Below are positions 1 through 8,341 of a DNA stretch of 64,000 bases, one piece after another; positions within the stretch are counted from its first letter, which is position 1; each line of letters starts with the position of its first letter. Position numbers and translations under genes: made by a program. The DNA comes from Pseudomonas sp. sp1636. GTDB taxonomy: Bacteria > Pseudomonadota > Gammaproteobacteria > Pseudomonadales > Pseudomonadaceae. The notes below the pieces were generated by a model. It made no database searches. It had not been told where the DNA came from and worked only from the letters and a program-made list of their open reading frames with translations. The stretch is taken from positions 124,001 through 188,000 of the forward strand of contig NZ_JARRAB010000005.1 in the NCBI RefSeq assembly GCF_030376615.1, read 5' to 3'.

Positions 1-394
1 GGCGTCCGGCACTGCCGGGCCGATGGGGGCGCTGGTCATCGGTCTGGCGTCGGGGGCGATCTGTTTCTTCTGCGCCACCAGCCTGAAACGTAAGTTCGGC
101 TATGACGACTCCCTGGATGTCTTCGGCGTGCATGCCGTGGGCGGCATTGTCGGCGCCATTCTCACCGGGGCGTTCGCCGCGCCGGCGTTGGGTGGCTTCG
201 GCACGGTGGAGAATATTCCCGCGCAGTTGTGGGTGCAGGTCGAGGGCGTGGCCTTCACGGTGGTCTATACCGCGGTGCTGACCTTTGTGATTCTGAAAGT
301 GATCGACCTGGTAATGGGCCTGCGGGTCAGCGACGAGGAAGAGACGGTCGGTCTCGACCTCGCCTTGCACAACGAGCGTGGCTACAACCTGTAA
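1..394 (+). CDS. amtB: Ammonium transporter AmtB, C-terminal part (5' end outside window)
   Basis: The reading frame is open from base 2 and ends at the stop at 392-394, so about 130 C-terminal residues are present. AmtB is an inner-membrane trimeric channel that conducts ammonia after ammonium recruitment. The visible part holds the last transmembrane helices, including the second pore histidine in FGVHAVGG, and the cytosolic tail with the conserved GLRVSDEEE segment that contacts GlnK. It ends in the family-typical HNERGYNL. A glnK gene is expected just upstream but is not in the window. A second amt gene follows after 79 bases. The AmtB call is firm; the exact start cannot be seen. Confidence 0.93.
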   Translation, partial: ASGTAGPMGALVIGLASGAICFFCATSLKRKFGYDDSLDVFGVHAVGGIVGAILTGAFAAPALGGFGTVENIPAQLWVQVEGVAFTVVYTAVLTFVILKVIDLVMGLRVSDEEETVGLDLALHNERGYNL

Positions 395-473
395 GCACAC
401 GGAGTGCGCCCGGAGCCAACCCGGGCGCCTTAACCGAACAGCGCTATAAAAGCGCGCCGGCAAGAGGTGAACC

Positions 474-1724
474 ATGGATAACACAGCATTGACTGCATTG
501 CAGTACGGCTTCGATACCTTCTACTTTTTGATTTGCGGTGCTCTGGTGATGTGGATGGCAGCGGGTTTCGCCATGCTCGAAGCCGGTCTGGTACGGGCGA
601 AGAACACCACCGAAATCCTCACCAAGAACATCGCCCTGTACGCGGTCGCCAGCGTCATGTACCTGGTGATCGGTTACCACATCATGTACTCCAGTCCGGA
701 AGGCGGCATCCTGCCGAGCCTGGGCTTCCTGCTCGGTGCTGAAAACAGCGTCGAGTCGGTTCTCGCCGGCGGTGACGATGCGCCTTATTACTCGGCGCGT
801 TCGGACTTCTTCTTTCAGGTGGTGTTCGCCGCCACCTGTATGTCGATCGTCTCCGGTGCCGTGGCCGAACGCATGAAGCTATGGGCCTTCCTCGCCTTCG
901 CCGTGGTCATGACCGGCTTCATCTACCCGGTGCAGGGCTTCTGGAAATGGGGCTCGGGCTTCCTCAACGAAGCCGGCTTCCTCGATTTCGCCGGCTCCGG
1001 CGTGGTGCACATGGCCGGTGCCTCGGCTGCCCTGGCTGGCGTGCTGCTGCTCGGTGCGCGTAAGGGCAAGTACGGCGCGGGCGGCCAGGTCAACGCCATT
1101 CCGGGAGCCAACCTGCCGATTGCCACCCTGGGGGCCTTTATCCTGTGGATGGGCTGGTTCGGTTTCAACGGTGGCTCGCAGCTGAAGATGAGCACCATCG
1201 AAGACGCCAACGCCGTGGCTAACGTCTTCGTCAACACCAACATGGCCGCCGCCGGCGGCCTGATCGCGGCGATGATCGTGGCGCGCATCCTGTTCGGAAA
1301 ATCCGACCTGACCATGGCCCTCAACGGCGCTCTGGCCGGTCTGGTGGCGATCACCGCCGAGCCGCTGACCCCGAGCGCCCTGCAAGCGACCCTGATCGGT
1401 GGGGTCGGTGGCGTGCTGGTGGTGTTCGCCATCCTCGGCCTGGACAAGCTCAAGATCGACGACCCGGTCGGCGCCATTTCGGTGCACGGCGTGGCCGGTA
1501 TCTGGGGCCTGTTGGCGGTGGTGCTGACCAACCCGGATGCCACCCTTGGCGCCCAGTTGCTCGGCCTGGCCTGCATCTTCGCCTGGGTGTTCGGCGCCAG
1601 CCTGATCGTCTGGTCGCTCATCAAGCTGGTGATCGGCCTGCGCGTCAGCGAGGAGGAAGAGTACGAAGGCGTGGATATCGCCGAATGCGGGATGGAAGCC
1701 TATCCGGAATTCACTAAAAGCTGA
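474..1724 (+). CDS. Second ammonium transporter, Amt family
   Basis: This 416-residue protein is a full-length Amt family channel with about 11 membrane segments. It has the twin pore histidines, one in GSGVVHMAGA near residue 180 and the other in ISVHGVAG near residue 340. It ends with the cytosolic motif GLRVSEEEE, as in the preceding AmtB. The start ATG at 474 follows AGAGGTGAACC, a good ribosome binding site. It lies 79 bases after amtB on the same strand and is closed by a strong terminator, so it could be the distal gene of a glnK-amtB-amt transcript. It is clearly diverged from the partial AmtB and is not a recent duplicate. Its separate role is unknown. Confidence 0.93.
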   Translation: MDNTALTALQYGFDTFYFLICGALVMWMAAGFAMLEAGLVRAKNTTEILTKNIALYAVASVMYLVIGYHIMYSSPEGGILPSLGFLLGAENSVESVLAGGDDAPYYSARSDFFFQVVFAATCMSIVSGAVAERMKLWAFLAFAVVMTGFIYPVQGFWKWGSGFLNEAGFLDFAGSGVVHMAGASAALAGVLLLGARKGKYGAGGQVNAIPGANLPIATLGAFILWMGWFGFNGGSQLKMSTIEDANAVANVFVNTNMAAAGGLIAAMIVARILFGKSDLTMALNGALAGLVAITAEPLTPSALQATLIGGVGGVLVVFAILGLDKLKIDDPVGAISVHGVAGIWGLLAVVLTNPDATLGAQLLGLACIFAWVFGASLIVWSLIKLVIGLRVSEEEEYEGVDIAECGMEAYPEFTKS

Positions 1725-1742
1725 TTGCCGGCGATTTAAAGC

Positions 1743-1771
1743 AAGGGCGCCCAAAGGCGCCCTTTGTTTTT
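1743..1771 (+). terminator. Rho-independent terminator after the amt genes
   Basis: A 9-bp GC-rich stem (AAGGGCGCC / GGCGCCCTT) with a CAAA loop is followed directly by a T-rich run. It lies 18 bases after the amt stop codon. Confidence 0.9.
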
Positions 1772-1958
1772 TCTGACAGCACGCTAGAATGCGCGCCGAT
1801 AAGCACTGTTATGCGACACGGCGGTGTTGATCCGGGCCAGCGCGAGAAGCGGCTGGGGCTTTGCCAGGCAAGGTCATTTGAATTTTTTCCGGCGACGTAC
1901 GATAGATCACGGCGCTGGGCTATAACTAACCTGCTTATCGCAAGTCATGAGGTTGAAC

Positions 1959-2285
1959 ATGAGCGACGAAGATCTGGAACAAGACGAGCTGGACGGGGCT
2001 GACGAGGAAGGTGGCGAGGAAATGGCTGCCGCCGATGATGTCGACAGCACTGATGACGACGGCGACGAAGTTGTCAGCAGCGGCAAGAGCAAGGCCAAGG
2101 CCAAGGCTGCGGTCAATGTCGAAGAGCTGCCGAGCGTCGAAGCCAAGCAGAAGGATCGCGATGCCTTGGCGCGCGCCATGGAAGAGTATCTGGCGCGCGG
2201 CGGCAAGGTGCAGGAGGTCGAGCCTAACGTGGTTTCCGACCCACCGAAGAAACCCGATAACAAATACGGCAGTCGCCCTATCTAA
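1959..2285 (+). CDS. sutA: RNA polymerase-associated protein SutA
   Basis: This is a 108-residue, very acidic protein. In Pseudomonas SutA binds RNA polymerase and supports transcription, notably of ribosomal genes, during slow growth and starvation. The family pattern is clear. It has a disordered acidic N-terminal tail (EQDELDGADEE), a central helix around EAKQKDRDALARAMEEYL, and a C-terminal tail with EPNVVSDPPKKPDNKYGSRP. The ATG at 1959 (MSDEDLEQ) was chosen over an in-frame ATG 12 bases upstream because it matches the conserved family start. It stands alone between the amt terminator and the convergent yigB gene. Confidence 0.92.
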   Translation: MSDEDLEQDELDGADEEGGEEMAAADDVDSTDDDGDEVVSSGKSKAKAKAAVNVEELPSVEAKQKDRDALARAMEEYLARGGKVQEVEPNVVSDPPKKPDNKYGSRPI

Positions 2286-2342
2286 CCGCCCAGGCGAGGC
2301 GGGTCGTTTATCAACGGCCTGCCAAGGGTTTGGCCGTCCCGC

Positions 2343-3038
2343 CTACGCCCAGCTGTGCAGCAGCGCCGGTAATTCGGCCAGGCTGCGGATTTCGCCATCG
2401 GCGCGCTTGTCGCCTTCCCAGGTGTTGCCCTGCGGGTTGAACCAGATCGCCCGCAGGCCGGCCGCCTGGGCGCCGGCGATGTCGTCGCAGGGATGGTCGC
2501 CGACATGCACGGCGTGCTGTGCGGCAATGCCGGCACGCTTGAGGGCTTCCTGAAAAGGCTTGGGATCGGGTTTGCCGACCCCGAGTTCTTCCGCGCACAG
2601 GGCGAACTGGAAATAGTCGGCCAGGCCCAGGCGCCGGATATCGGCATTGCCATTGGTAATCACCCCGAGCTGGAAGCGATTGGCCAGGGTCTCCAGGGTC
2701 GGGTGTACCTCGGCGAACAGCTCGACCTGATGGCGCGCGGCGAGAAACACCTGAAAACCACCCTCGGCTAGCGTTGCGGCCTCGCCAGACGGATAGCCGG
2801 CACCGGTCAGGGCGCCCAGCAGAATGCGCCGGCGCAGTTCGCTGAGGCGATATTTGAGCGAGGGTTCGGCTTGCAGCAACTGCGCGCGAATCGTCCACAG
2901 GTGTTCGATCGGCACCGCACCCAGGCGTGGCGCATACATGCCCAGCCAGTTGCGCAGGGCCGCTTCGGCGTCCTGCATCACTGGGCTGACGTCCCACAGG
3001 GTGTCGTCGAGGTCGAAGGTGATCAACTGAATGCTCAT
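2343..3038 (-). CDS. yigB: HAD-superfamily hydrolase YigB (FMN phosphatase type)
   Basis: This 231-residue cytosolic HAD phosphatase resembles E. coli YigB, which dephosphorylates FMN and other small phosphates. Motif I is FDLDDTLWD, with Asp9 the likely nucleophile and Asp11 the acid/base. Motif II is VITNGN, the motif III lysine lies in [10 protein letters not shown], and motif IV is [13 protein letters not shown]. The start codon overlaps the xerC stop by four bases, so the two are translationally coupled as in the E. coli xerC-yigB pair. This is the last gene of the lppL-lysA-dapF-DUF484-xerC-yigB run. The substrate is inferred from the family. Confidence 0.88.
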   Translation of the reverse strand: MSIQLITFDLDDTLWDVSPVMQDAEAALRNWLGMYAPRLGAVPIEHLWTIRAQLLQAEPSLKYRLSELRRRILLGALTGAGYPSGEAATLAEGGFQVFLAARHQVELFAEVHPTLETLANRFQLGVITNGNADIRRLGLADYFQFALCAEELGVGKPDPKPFQEALKRAGIAAQHAVHVGDHPCDDIAGAQAAGLRAIWFNPQGNTWEGDKRADGEIRSLAELPALLHSWA

Positions 3039-3931
3039 TCGCTGCTGCCTTTGCGTTTGGCCCGTGGGTGGGCGCGGTCATACACCGTGGCCAGGTGCTG
3101 GAAATCCAGGTGGGTGTAGACCTGGGTGGTGGCGATGTCGGCATGGCCGAGCAATTCCTGCACCGCGCGCAAGTCCTGGGAGGACTCCAGCATATGGCTG
3201 GCGAAGGAATGGCGCAGCATGTGCGGGTGCAGATTCTGCCCGAGTTCGCGCGCCCCGGCCTGGCGTACCCGCAGTTGCACGGCGCGCGGGCCGAGCCGAC
3301 GGCCTTGCTGGCTGATAAATACCGCGCCATCGGCCGGCTTGGCCAGGGCGCGCAAGGGCAGCCACTGCTCCAGCGCCTGACGCGCCATGCGCCCGACCGG
3401 CAGCTCGCGGGCCTTGTTGCCCTTGCCCAGCACCCGCACCAGGCCGTCGCGCAGATCCAGGTGGTCGAGGTTGAGGCCGACCAGTTCGGCCAGGCGCAGG
3501 CCCGAGGAATAGAACAGCTCGAGCATGGCCTGATCGCGGCGGGCGATGAAGTCGTCCTCGACCGCGCCGTCGAGCAGCTGCGCGGTGCGGTCGGCATCCA
3601 GGGTCTTGGGCAGGCGCTGTTGGCCTTTCGGCGGCGTCAGGCCGCTGGCCGGATCGTTCTGGCAATGGCCTTCGCGGATCAGGTAGCGGTACAGCCCGCG
3701 CGTCGCCGAAAGCAGGCGGGCCAGGCTGCGGCTGGACTGGCCCTCGAGGTGCAGGCGGGCGATCAGGCGGCGCAGGCGCGCGGCGTCCAGCGCGCGCCAT
3801 TCGGCGATCTGCTCGCGTTCAGCGAAGGCGACGAGCTTGGCCAGGTCGCGGCTATAGCCGTCGAGGGTGTGTTTGGAGAGCTGACGCTCGCTGCGCAGGT
3901 GTTCGAGGTAGGCGTCCAGATGATCTTGCAT
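3035..3931 (-). CDS. xerC: Tyrosine recombinase XerC
   Basis: This 298-residue site-specific recombinase acts with XerD at dif to resolve chromosome dimers. The N-terminal SAM-like core-binding domain covers about residues 1-90 and the catalytic domain the rest. The catalytic residues are visible in order: Arg in SSGLRLAEL, Lys in GKGNKARE, His and Arg in [10 protein letters not shown], His in LLGHADI, and the nucleophile Tyr in TTQVYTH. The ATG follows a GGGGAGC ribosome binding site. It sits 75 bases after the DUF484 gene and overlaps yigB by four bases. XerC is preferred over XerD because of the dapF-DUF484-xerC-yigB context. Confidence 0.95.
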   Translation of the reverse strand: MQDHLDAYLEHLRSERQLSKHTLDGYSRDLAKLVAFAEREQIAEWRALDAARLRRLIARLHLEGQSSRSLARLLSATRGLYRYLIREGHCQNDPASGLTPPKGQQRLPKTLDADRTAQLLDGAVEDDFIARRDQAMLELFYSSGLRLAELVGLNLDHLDLRDGLVRVLGKGNKARELPVGRMARQALEQWLPLRALAKPADGAVFISQQGRRLGPRAVQLRVRQAGARELGQNLHPHMLRHSFASHMLESSQDLRAVQELLGHADIATTQVYTHLDFQHLATVYDRAHPRAKRKGSSE

Positions 3932-4006
3932 GGTTGCTCCCCGGGGCCTTGTGGGCGCGGGTGTAGGGGGGGCGGGCGGCGATCCGCTTCAGCCCAGCCT
4001 ACGTGA

Positions 4007-4711
4007 TTAACGCACCGAGCGCAGCGGCGTGGCGAAGCGCGGCAGAACCCGGGCCAGGACTTCGGCGATATAGCCAAGGAACAGGGTGCCCAGGGAGCTC
4101 TTGTAGTGCTGCGGGTCGCTGCTGCCGATTGCCAGCACGCCATGCAGACCCTGATAGGACAGCGCGACCACTGCTGCCGAGCCGACTTGCCGGGCTTCAC
4201 TTTCGCCGAACAGGAAGTTCAGTTCATGCTCGCGCAACACGCCGCAGATGGTCTTGCCGCCGGCCAGCAGGCCGCCGATGGCCTGATGCGCTTCCGCGCT
4301 GCTGACCGAACGGCCGACCGCGAGCGACGTATCGCTGAACAGGATCAGGCTGACGAAGGGCACCTGGAACTGGTGGCGCAGGCTGTCTTCCACGGTGCTG
4401 ACCACCTCCTCGAGGCCGGCGGCGTCGAGCAGGTCGAGCACCAGGCGGCGGGTCTTGTCGAACAGGCGGTCGTTGTCGCGGGCTACATCCATCAATTGCG
4501 AGAGGCGGTGGCGCATCTCGATATTGCGCTCGCGCAACAGCTTGACCTGGCGTTCGACCAGCGAGATGGTGTCGCCGCGCTGGTGCGGGATGCGCAACTC
4601 GGGAATCAATTCGTCGTGGTCGATGAAGAATTCCGGGTGCCGACGCAGGTAGTCGGCGACTGCCGCCGAGTCGAGTTCGAGTGGTTGGGGCGAATCCTGC
4701 TGGTCGGTCAT
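4007..4711 (-). CDS. DUF484 family protein (GAF-like)
   Basis: This is a 234-residue soluble protein of the DUF484 family, found beside xerC in gammaproteobacteria. The N-terminal part carries the family pattern [19 protein letters not shown]. It is followed by a coiled-coil stretch (about residues 55-85) and a C-terminal GAF-like domain. No catalytic motif is evident and its function is not known. The start at 4711 overlaps the dapF stop (ATGA), which favours it over the longer reading frame beginning at 4792. It is probably co-transcribed with dapF and xerC. Confidence 0.88.
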   Translation of the reverse strand: MTDQQDSPQPLELDSAAVADYLRRHPEFFIDHDELIPELRIPHQRGDTISLVERQVKLLRERNIEMRHRLSQLMDVARDNDRLFDKTRRLVLDLLDAAGLEEVVSTVEDSLRHQFQVPFVSLILFSDTSLAVGRSVSSAEAHQAIGGLLAGGKTICGVLREHELNFLFGESEARQVGSAAVVALSYQGLHGVLAIGSSDPQHYKSSLGTLFLGYIAEVLARVLPRFATPLRSVR

Positions 4712-5538
4712 AGGCGAACCTGTCCTTCGTACACGCGCATCGCGGGTCCGGTCATCATAACGGGCCGATCCGGGCCTGCCCACTCGATGCACAGCTTGCC
4801 GCCGGGCAGCTCGAGCTGCACCGGCGAGTCCATCCAGCCTTGGCCAATCGCCGCCACTGCCGCCGCGCAGGCGCCGGTGCCGCAGGCCTGGGTTTCGCCG
4901 GCGCCGCGCTCCCAGACGCGCAGTTTGGCATGCTGGCGGTCGATGACTTGGAGAAAACCGACGTTGACCCGCTGCGGAAAGCGCGGATGCTGTTCCAGTT
5001 TCGGCCCCAGCTCATGCACCGGCGCCTTGTCGACGCTGTCGACGCGCAGCACGGCATGCGGGTTGCCCATCGACAGGGCGGCCAGCTCGACTGTTTGCCC
5101 CTCGACCTCGACGCGGTAGCTCAAGGCTTGCTGTTCGGCCTGGAAGGGGATTTGCGCCGGCTGCAGGCGCGGTGCGCCCATGTTCACGCTGATCTGGCCA
5201 TCGGGACGCACGTCGAGTTCGATGATCCCGCCCTTGGTTTCCACCCGGATCTGCTTCTTCATGGTCAGGCGCTTGTCCAGCACGAAGCGGGCGAAGCAAC
5301 GGGCGCCATTGCCGCATTGCTCCACTTCCGAGCCGTCGGCGTTGAAAATCCGGTAGCGGAAGTCGACATCCGGGTTGCTCGGCGGCTCCACCAGCAGCAG
5401 TTGATCGAAGCCGACGCCGGTGTGGCGGTCGCCCCACTGCTTGGCGTTCTTCGGCTGGATATGCGCGTGCTGGCTGACCAGGTCGAGAACCATGAAATCG
5501 TTGCCGAGGCCGTGCATTTTGGTAAAGCGCAATAACAT
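4708..5538 (-). CDS. dapF: Diaminopimelate epimerase
   Basis: This 276-residue enzyme converts LL- to meso-diaminopimelate for lysine and peptidoglycan synthesis. The two catalytic cysteines are visible in [13 protein letters not shown] and [13 protein letters not shown]. The N-terminal KMHGLGNDF signature is also present. The start at 5538 gives [15 protein letters not shown], the standard family start. The frame stays open upstream to 5634, but that stretch overlaps lysA. It lies 10 bases after lysA and overlaps the DUF484 gene by four bases. Confidence 0.96.
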   Translation of the reverse strand: MLLRFTKMHGLGNDFMVLDLVSQHAHIQPKNAKQWGDRHTGVGFDQLLLVEPPSNPDVDFRYRIFNADGSEVEQCGNGARCFARFVLDKRLTMKKQIRVETKGGIIELDVRPDGQISVNMGAPRLQPAQIPFQAEQQALSYRVEVEGQTVELAALSMGNPHAVLRVDSVDKAPVHELGPKLEQHPRFPQRVNVGFLQVIDRQHAKLRVWERGAGETQACGTGACAAAVAAIGQGWMDSPVQLELPGGKLCIEWAGPDRPVMMTGPAMRVYEGQVRL

Positions 5539-5548
5539 CAGGATGCCC

Positions 5549-6802
5549 TTATGGTGCTGGCGGCAGCTGGCTTTCGCCCGCAAAGAGTTCGCTGAGGGTC
5601 TCGCGGCGGCGCACTGCGAAGGCCTGCTCGCCATCTACCATCACCTCGGCGGCGCGGCCGCGGGTGTTGTAGTTGGAGCTCATGACGAAGCCGTAGGCGC
5701 CGGCCGAACACACTGCCAGCAGATCGCCTTCGGCCAGCGCCAGGCGACGATCCTTGGCCAGAAAATCACCGGTTTCGCAGATCGGCCCGACGATGTCGTA
5801 GTTGCGCGTCGCGCCATCGCGCGGCCGCACCGCCACCACGTCCATCCAGGCCTGGTACAGCGCCGGACGGATCAGGTCGTTCATCGCCGCGTCGACGATG
5901 GCGAAATCCTTGTGCTCGGTGTGCTTGAGGTACTCGACCTGGGTCAGCAGCACGCCGGCGTTGGCGACGATGGAGCGGCCCGGTTCGAACACCAGAGCCA
6001 GGTCGCGCCCGCCAATGCGCTCACGCACCGCCTGAATATAGGCGCCGGCCAGTGGTGGCTGTTCGTCGCGGTACTGCACGCCGAGGCCGCCGCCGAGATC
6101 CAGGTGCTGGATGCGAATGCCCTGTGCGGCCAGTTGATCGATCAGCGCCAGGAGGCGATCCAGGGCATCGAGGAAGGGCGGCAGGCTGGTCAGTTGCGAG
6201 CCGATGTGGCAGTCGACGCCGACCACCTGCAGGTTCGCCAGGGCGGCCGCGCGGGCGTAGACCCCGGGCGCCTGTTCGATATCGATACCGAACTTGTTTT
6301 CTTTCAAGCCGGTGGAAATATAGGGGTGGGTGCCGGCATCCACGTCCGGGTTGACGCGCAGGGAAATAGCCGCGGTCGTGCCCAGTTCGGCAGCGACCTG
6401 TTGCAGGCGCTCCAGCTCATCGACGGACTCGACGTTGAAGCAGTGCACGCCGACCTGCAACGCCCGGCGCATGTCGTCGCGGCTCTTGCCGACGCCGGAG
6501 AAAACGATCTTGCCGGGCTCGCCGCCGGCGGCCAGAACCCGCTCCAACTCGCCGCGCGAGACGATGTCGAAGCCGGCGCCGAGACGCGCCAACACGTTCA
6601 GCACGCCGATATTGGAGTTGGCCTTGACGGCGAAACAGACCAGGTGCGGCACGCCCTGCAAGGCATCGGCATAGGCTCGGTACTGCGCCTCGATATGGGC
6701 GCGGGAGTAGACGTAGGTCGGCGTGCCGAAATCTTCGGCGATGGCGGACAGCGCCACGCCTTCCGCGTACAGCTCGCCGTCGCGGTGGGTGAAAGCTTGC
6801 AT
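5549..6802 (-). CDS. lysA: Diaminopimelate decarboxylase
   Basis: This 417-residue PLP enzyme decarboxylates meso-diaminopimelate to lysine. The PLP-binding lysine is in CFAVKANSN near residue 60. Other family marks are [10 protein letters not shown], the HIGSQ motif, the glycine-rich [20 protein letters not shown], and the catalytic Cys in GPICETGDF near residue 345. The ATG is 9 bases after the lppL stop, and dapF follows after 10 bases. The order lppL-lysA-dapF is the usual Pseudomonas arrangement. Confidence 0.96.
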   Translation of the reverse strand: MQAFTHRDGELYAEGVALSAIAEDFGTPTYVYSRAHIEAQYRAYADALQGVPHLVCFAVKANSNIGVLNVLARLGAGFDIVSRGELERVLAAGGEPGKIVFSGVGKSRDDMRRALQVGVHCFNVESVDELERLQQVAAELGTTAAISLRVNPDVDAGTHPYISTGLKENKFGIDIEQAPGVYARAAALANLQVVGVDCHIGSQLTSLPPFLDALDRLLALIDQLAAQGIRIQHLDLGGGLGVQYRDEQPPLAGAYIQAVRERIGGRDLALVFEPGRSIVANAGVLLTQVEYLKHTEHKDFAIVDAAMNDLIRPALYQAWMDVVAVRPRDGATRNYDIVGPICETGDFLAKDRRLALAEGDLLAVCSAGAYGFVMSSNYNTRGRAAEVMVDGEQAFAVRRRETLSELFAGESQLPPAP

Positions 6803-6811
6803 GGAGCCCCC

Positions 6812-6949
6812 TTAGAGAAAGATGTCTCTGTCGCGTTCTTGCGCCGTTTTCCCGTCATCCGGCAGATACAGCGGGCCTTTCTGGCCACAGCCGGCGAGCA
6901 GGGACGTGAGGGCGACGAGCGCGATAAGGGCAGTCAACAGCCGCTTCAT
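6812..6949 (-). CDS. lppL: Small lipoprotein LppL
   Basis: This is a 45-residue lipoprotein. It starts MKRLLTALIA and has a clear lipobox SLLAGC with the lipidated cysteine at residue 21. GQKGPLYLP follows, the conserved motif of the LptM/LppL small lipoprotein family, and a short charged tail ends the protein. In E. coli the related LptM assists assembly of the LPS translocon; whether LppL does the same is inference. It is the first gene of the lysA-dapF-xerC run, with a predicted -10 box 36 bases upstream of the start codon. Confidence 0.9.
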   Translation of the reverse strand: MKRLLTALIALVALTSLLAGCGQKGPLYLPDDGKTAQERDRDIFL

Positions 6950-7250
6950 GGTGAAGTCCTTGTAATAAAGCATGATTGCGCCGGAGTATACCGACCCCCC
7001 GGCGCCTTGCCTATGCGCCAGGATTCCCGTCTGGCGGGGCTTTGCCCGGATCCTTGGCGCCGGCTAACGGGTTTCGCCACGGCACGCAGGGCGGCAGCGG
7101 ATCATCCGCATATACCGCTGTATACTGCGCCTCTTCGCTTGCCTGGCTGGCTATGCTTGCCCTGCGAACCAGCCCCAGCCATCGTCCGCGAGGTTTTCCC
7201 CGCGCCCCTGGCACCTTTTGACGCACCTGAATTTTTCGAGGACATCCGCA
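6950..7250. other. Divergent intergenic region between lppL and cyaY
   Basis: These 301 bases hold the presumed promoters of both divergent units. On the minus strand there is a TATACT at 6985-6990. On the plus strand another TATACT lies at 7121-7126, about 125 bases before cyaY. Between them the sequence is GC-rich, with CCGGCGCC at 6999-7006 and GGCGCCGG at 7056-7063 bounding a loosely self-complementary segment. No gene was recognised. Confidence 0.4.
6985..6990 (-). promoter_or_regulatory. Predicted -10 box of the lppL-lysA-dapF operon
   Basis: TATACT on the minus strand, 36 bases upstream of the lppL start. No good -35 box was seen at normal spacing, so the promoter may be weak or activator-dependent. 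Confidence 0.45.
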
Positions 7251-7583
7251 ATGAGTTTGACCGAAGCCCGCTTTCACGATCTGGTCGATACCGTACAGCA
7301 AGCGGTGGAGGACATTTTCGATGACAGCGATCTGGATCTCGACCTGGAAAACTCGGCGGGTGTGCTGACCGTGCGTTTTGAAAACGGCACGCAGCTGATC
7401 TTCAGCCGTCAGGAGCCGATTCGTCAGCTGTGGCTGGCGGCCCGCGCCGGCGGTTTTCACTTCGACTACGATGAAGCCAGCGAGCGTTGGATTTGCGACA
7501 GCAGTGCCGAACTGCTGGGTGAAATGCTCGCACGCATCACCCTGGAGCAATCGGGAGCCAGTCTTGAGTTCGAAGAGCTCTGA
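7251..7583 (+). CDS. cyaY: Frataxin-like iron donor CyaY
   Basis: This 110-residue frataxin homologue binds iron through an acidic ridge and modulates Fe-S cluster assembly on IscS. The acidic first helix is seen in VEDIFDDSDLDLDLEN, and the sheet with QLIFSRQEPIRQLWLAA is highly typical. The ATG at 7251 (MSLTEARFHD) follows GAGGA and matches the family start. An upstream in-frame ATG at 7218 was rejected. The last 20 bases overlap the DUF1289 gene in another frame. Confidence 0.95.
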   Translation: MSLTEARFHDLVDTVQQAVEDIFDDSDLDLDLENSAGVLTVRFENGTQLIFSRQEPIRQLWLAARAGGFHFDYDEASERWICDSSAELLGEMLARITLEQSGASLEFEEL

Positions 7584-7788
7584 GTCAGATTTGGGCGCGG
7601 TGCCCGAGCAGGCTGCGCCGCTGATCGCCTCGCCGTGCGTGCGCCAGTGCTGCCTGGACGAGGGCGATATGTGTCTGGGCTGTGGCCGATTGCTCAACGA
7701 GATCCTCGAGTGGGGCAATGCCGATGAGGCGCGCCGACGGGGCATTTGTCGTAGCGCCCAGGTGCGCTTGCGGCAGGGTCGAGACTGA
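7564..7788 (+). CDS. DUF1289 family cysteine-rich small protein
   Basis: This is a 74-residue protein with the DUF1289 pattern SPCVRQCCLDEGDMCLGC, followed by GRLLNEILEW and a final RGICRSAQ. Its four or five cysteines suggest a metal or Fe-S site; the function is unknown. The frame has no convincing ATG. A TTG at 7564 preceded by GGGAG with a 6-base spacer is the best start and gives a 20-base overlap with cyaY, suggesting translational coupling. A strong terminator follows. Confidence 0.82.
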   Translation: MSSKSSESDLGAVPEQAAPLIASPCVRQCCLDEGDMCLGCGRLLNEILEWGNADEARRRGICRSAQVRLRQGRD

Positions 7789-7841
7789 CCGGCCGACCTT
7801 GTTTATTTGAATGGCTGTGATACGGTCGACTCGACCAGTGT

Positions 7842-7873
7842 AAAACCCCGTCATCAGGCGGGGTTTTGCTTTT
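7842..7873 (+). terminator. Rho-independent terminator after DUF1289
   Basis: A 9-bp perfect stem AAAACCCCG / CGGGGTTTT with an 8-base loop is followed by GCTTTTTT. It separates the cyaY-DUF1289 pair from rnk, whose start is about 30 bases further on. Confidence 0.9.
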
Positions 7874-7905
7874 TTCGCCTCCAGTAAAGGACAGTTGAGC
7901 CGACC

Positions 7906-8313
7906 ATGACCAGTGCACCGCCAATCACCATTACCCGTCTCGATTTACAGCGTTTGGAGCGTTTGCTCGACAGCCTGGAAGAGTTCGGCCCGGGTGCTGT
8001 CGCCCTGCAGGCCGAGTTGGATCGGGCCGACGTGGTTGGCCACGACCAGGTGCCCGCCGGGGTGGTGACCATGAACTCGCGGGTGCATTGTCGCGAGGAA
8101 AGCAGCGGCAAGGACTATCACCTGACCCTGGTTTACCCGCAGGACGCAGGCGCCGAGGGCAAGGTGTCGATCCTCGCGCCGGTGGGCAGCGCCCTGCTCG
8201 GCCTCAGCGTTGGCCAGCACATCGACTGGGTCGGGCCCGGTGGCAAAGCGTTGAAGTTGACCCTGTTGGCCGTGGAGTACCAGCCGGAAGCGGCCGGCGA
8301 ATACAGCCGCTGA
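7906..8313 (+). CDS. rnk: Nucleoside diphosphate kinase regulator Rnk
   Basis: This is a 135-residue protein of the Rnk family. It has a short N-terminal helical region and a C-terminal GreA/GreB-like FKBP-fold domain (about residues 45-130, with VYPQDAGAEGKVSILAPVG and GLSVGQHIDW). Rnk contacts RNA polymerase, and in Pseudomonas it was described as a regulator of nucleoside diphosphate kinase and alginate production. It starts just downstream of a terminator, so it must have its own promoter there. It converges with cyaA. Confidence 0.9.
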   Translation: MTSAPPITITRLDLQRLERLLDSLEEFGPGAVALQAELDRADVVGHDQVPAGVVTMNSRVHCREESSGKDYHLTLVYPQDAGAEGKVSILAPVGSALLGLSVGQHIDWVGPGGKALKLTLLAVEYQPEAAGEYSR

Positions 8314-8341
8314 ACCGCGCTCTGGCGGCCTGCGCGCCGGC

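Noticed and set aside
2308-2321. Isolated TCAACGGCCTG resembling one end of the MITE-like element
   Set aside because: Only one terminal repeat and no interior match. It could be chance or an old relic.
5420-7324. 634-codon plus-strand frame across lysA and lppL
   Set aside because: It is antisense to lysA and lppL and has no family features.
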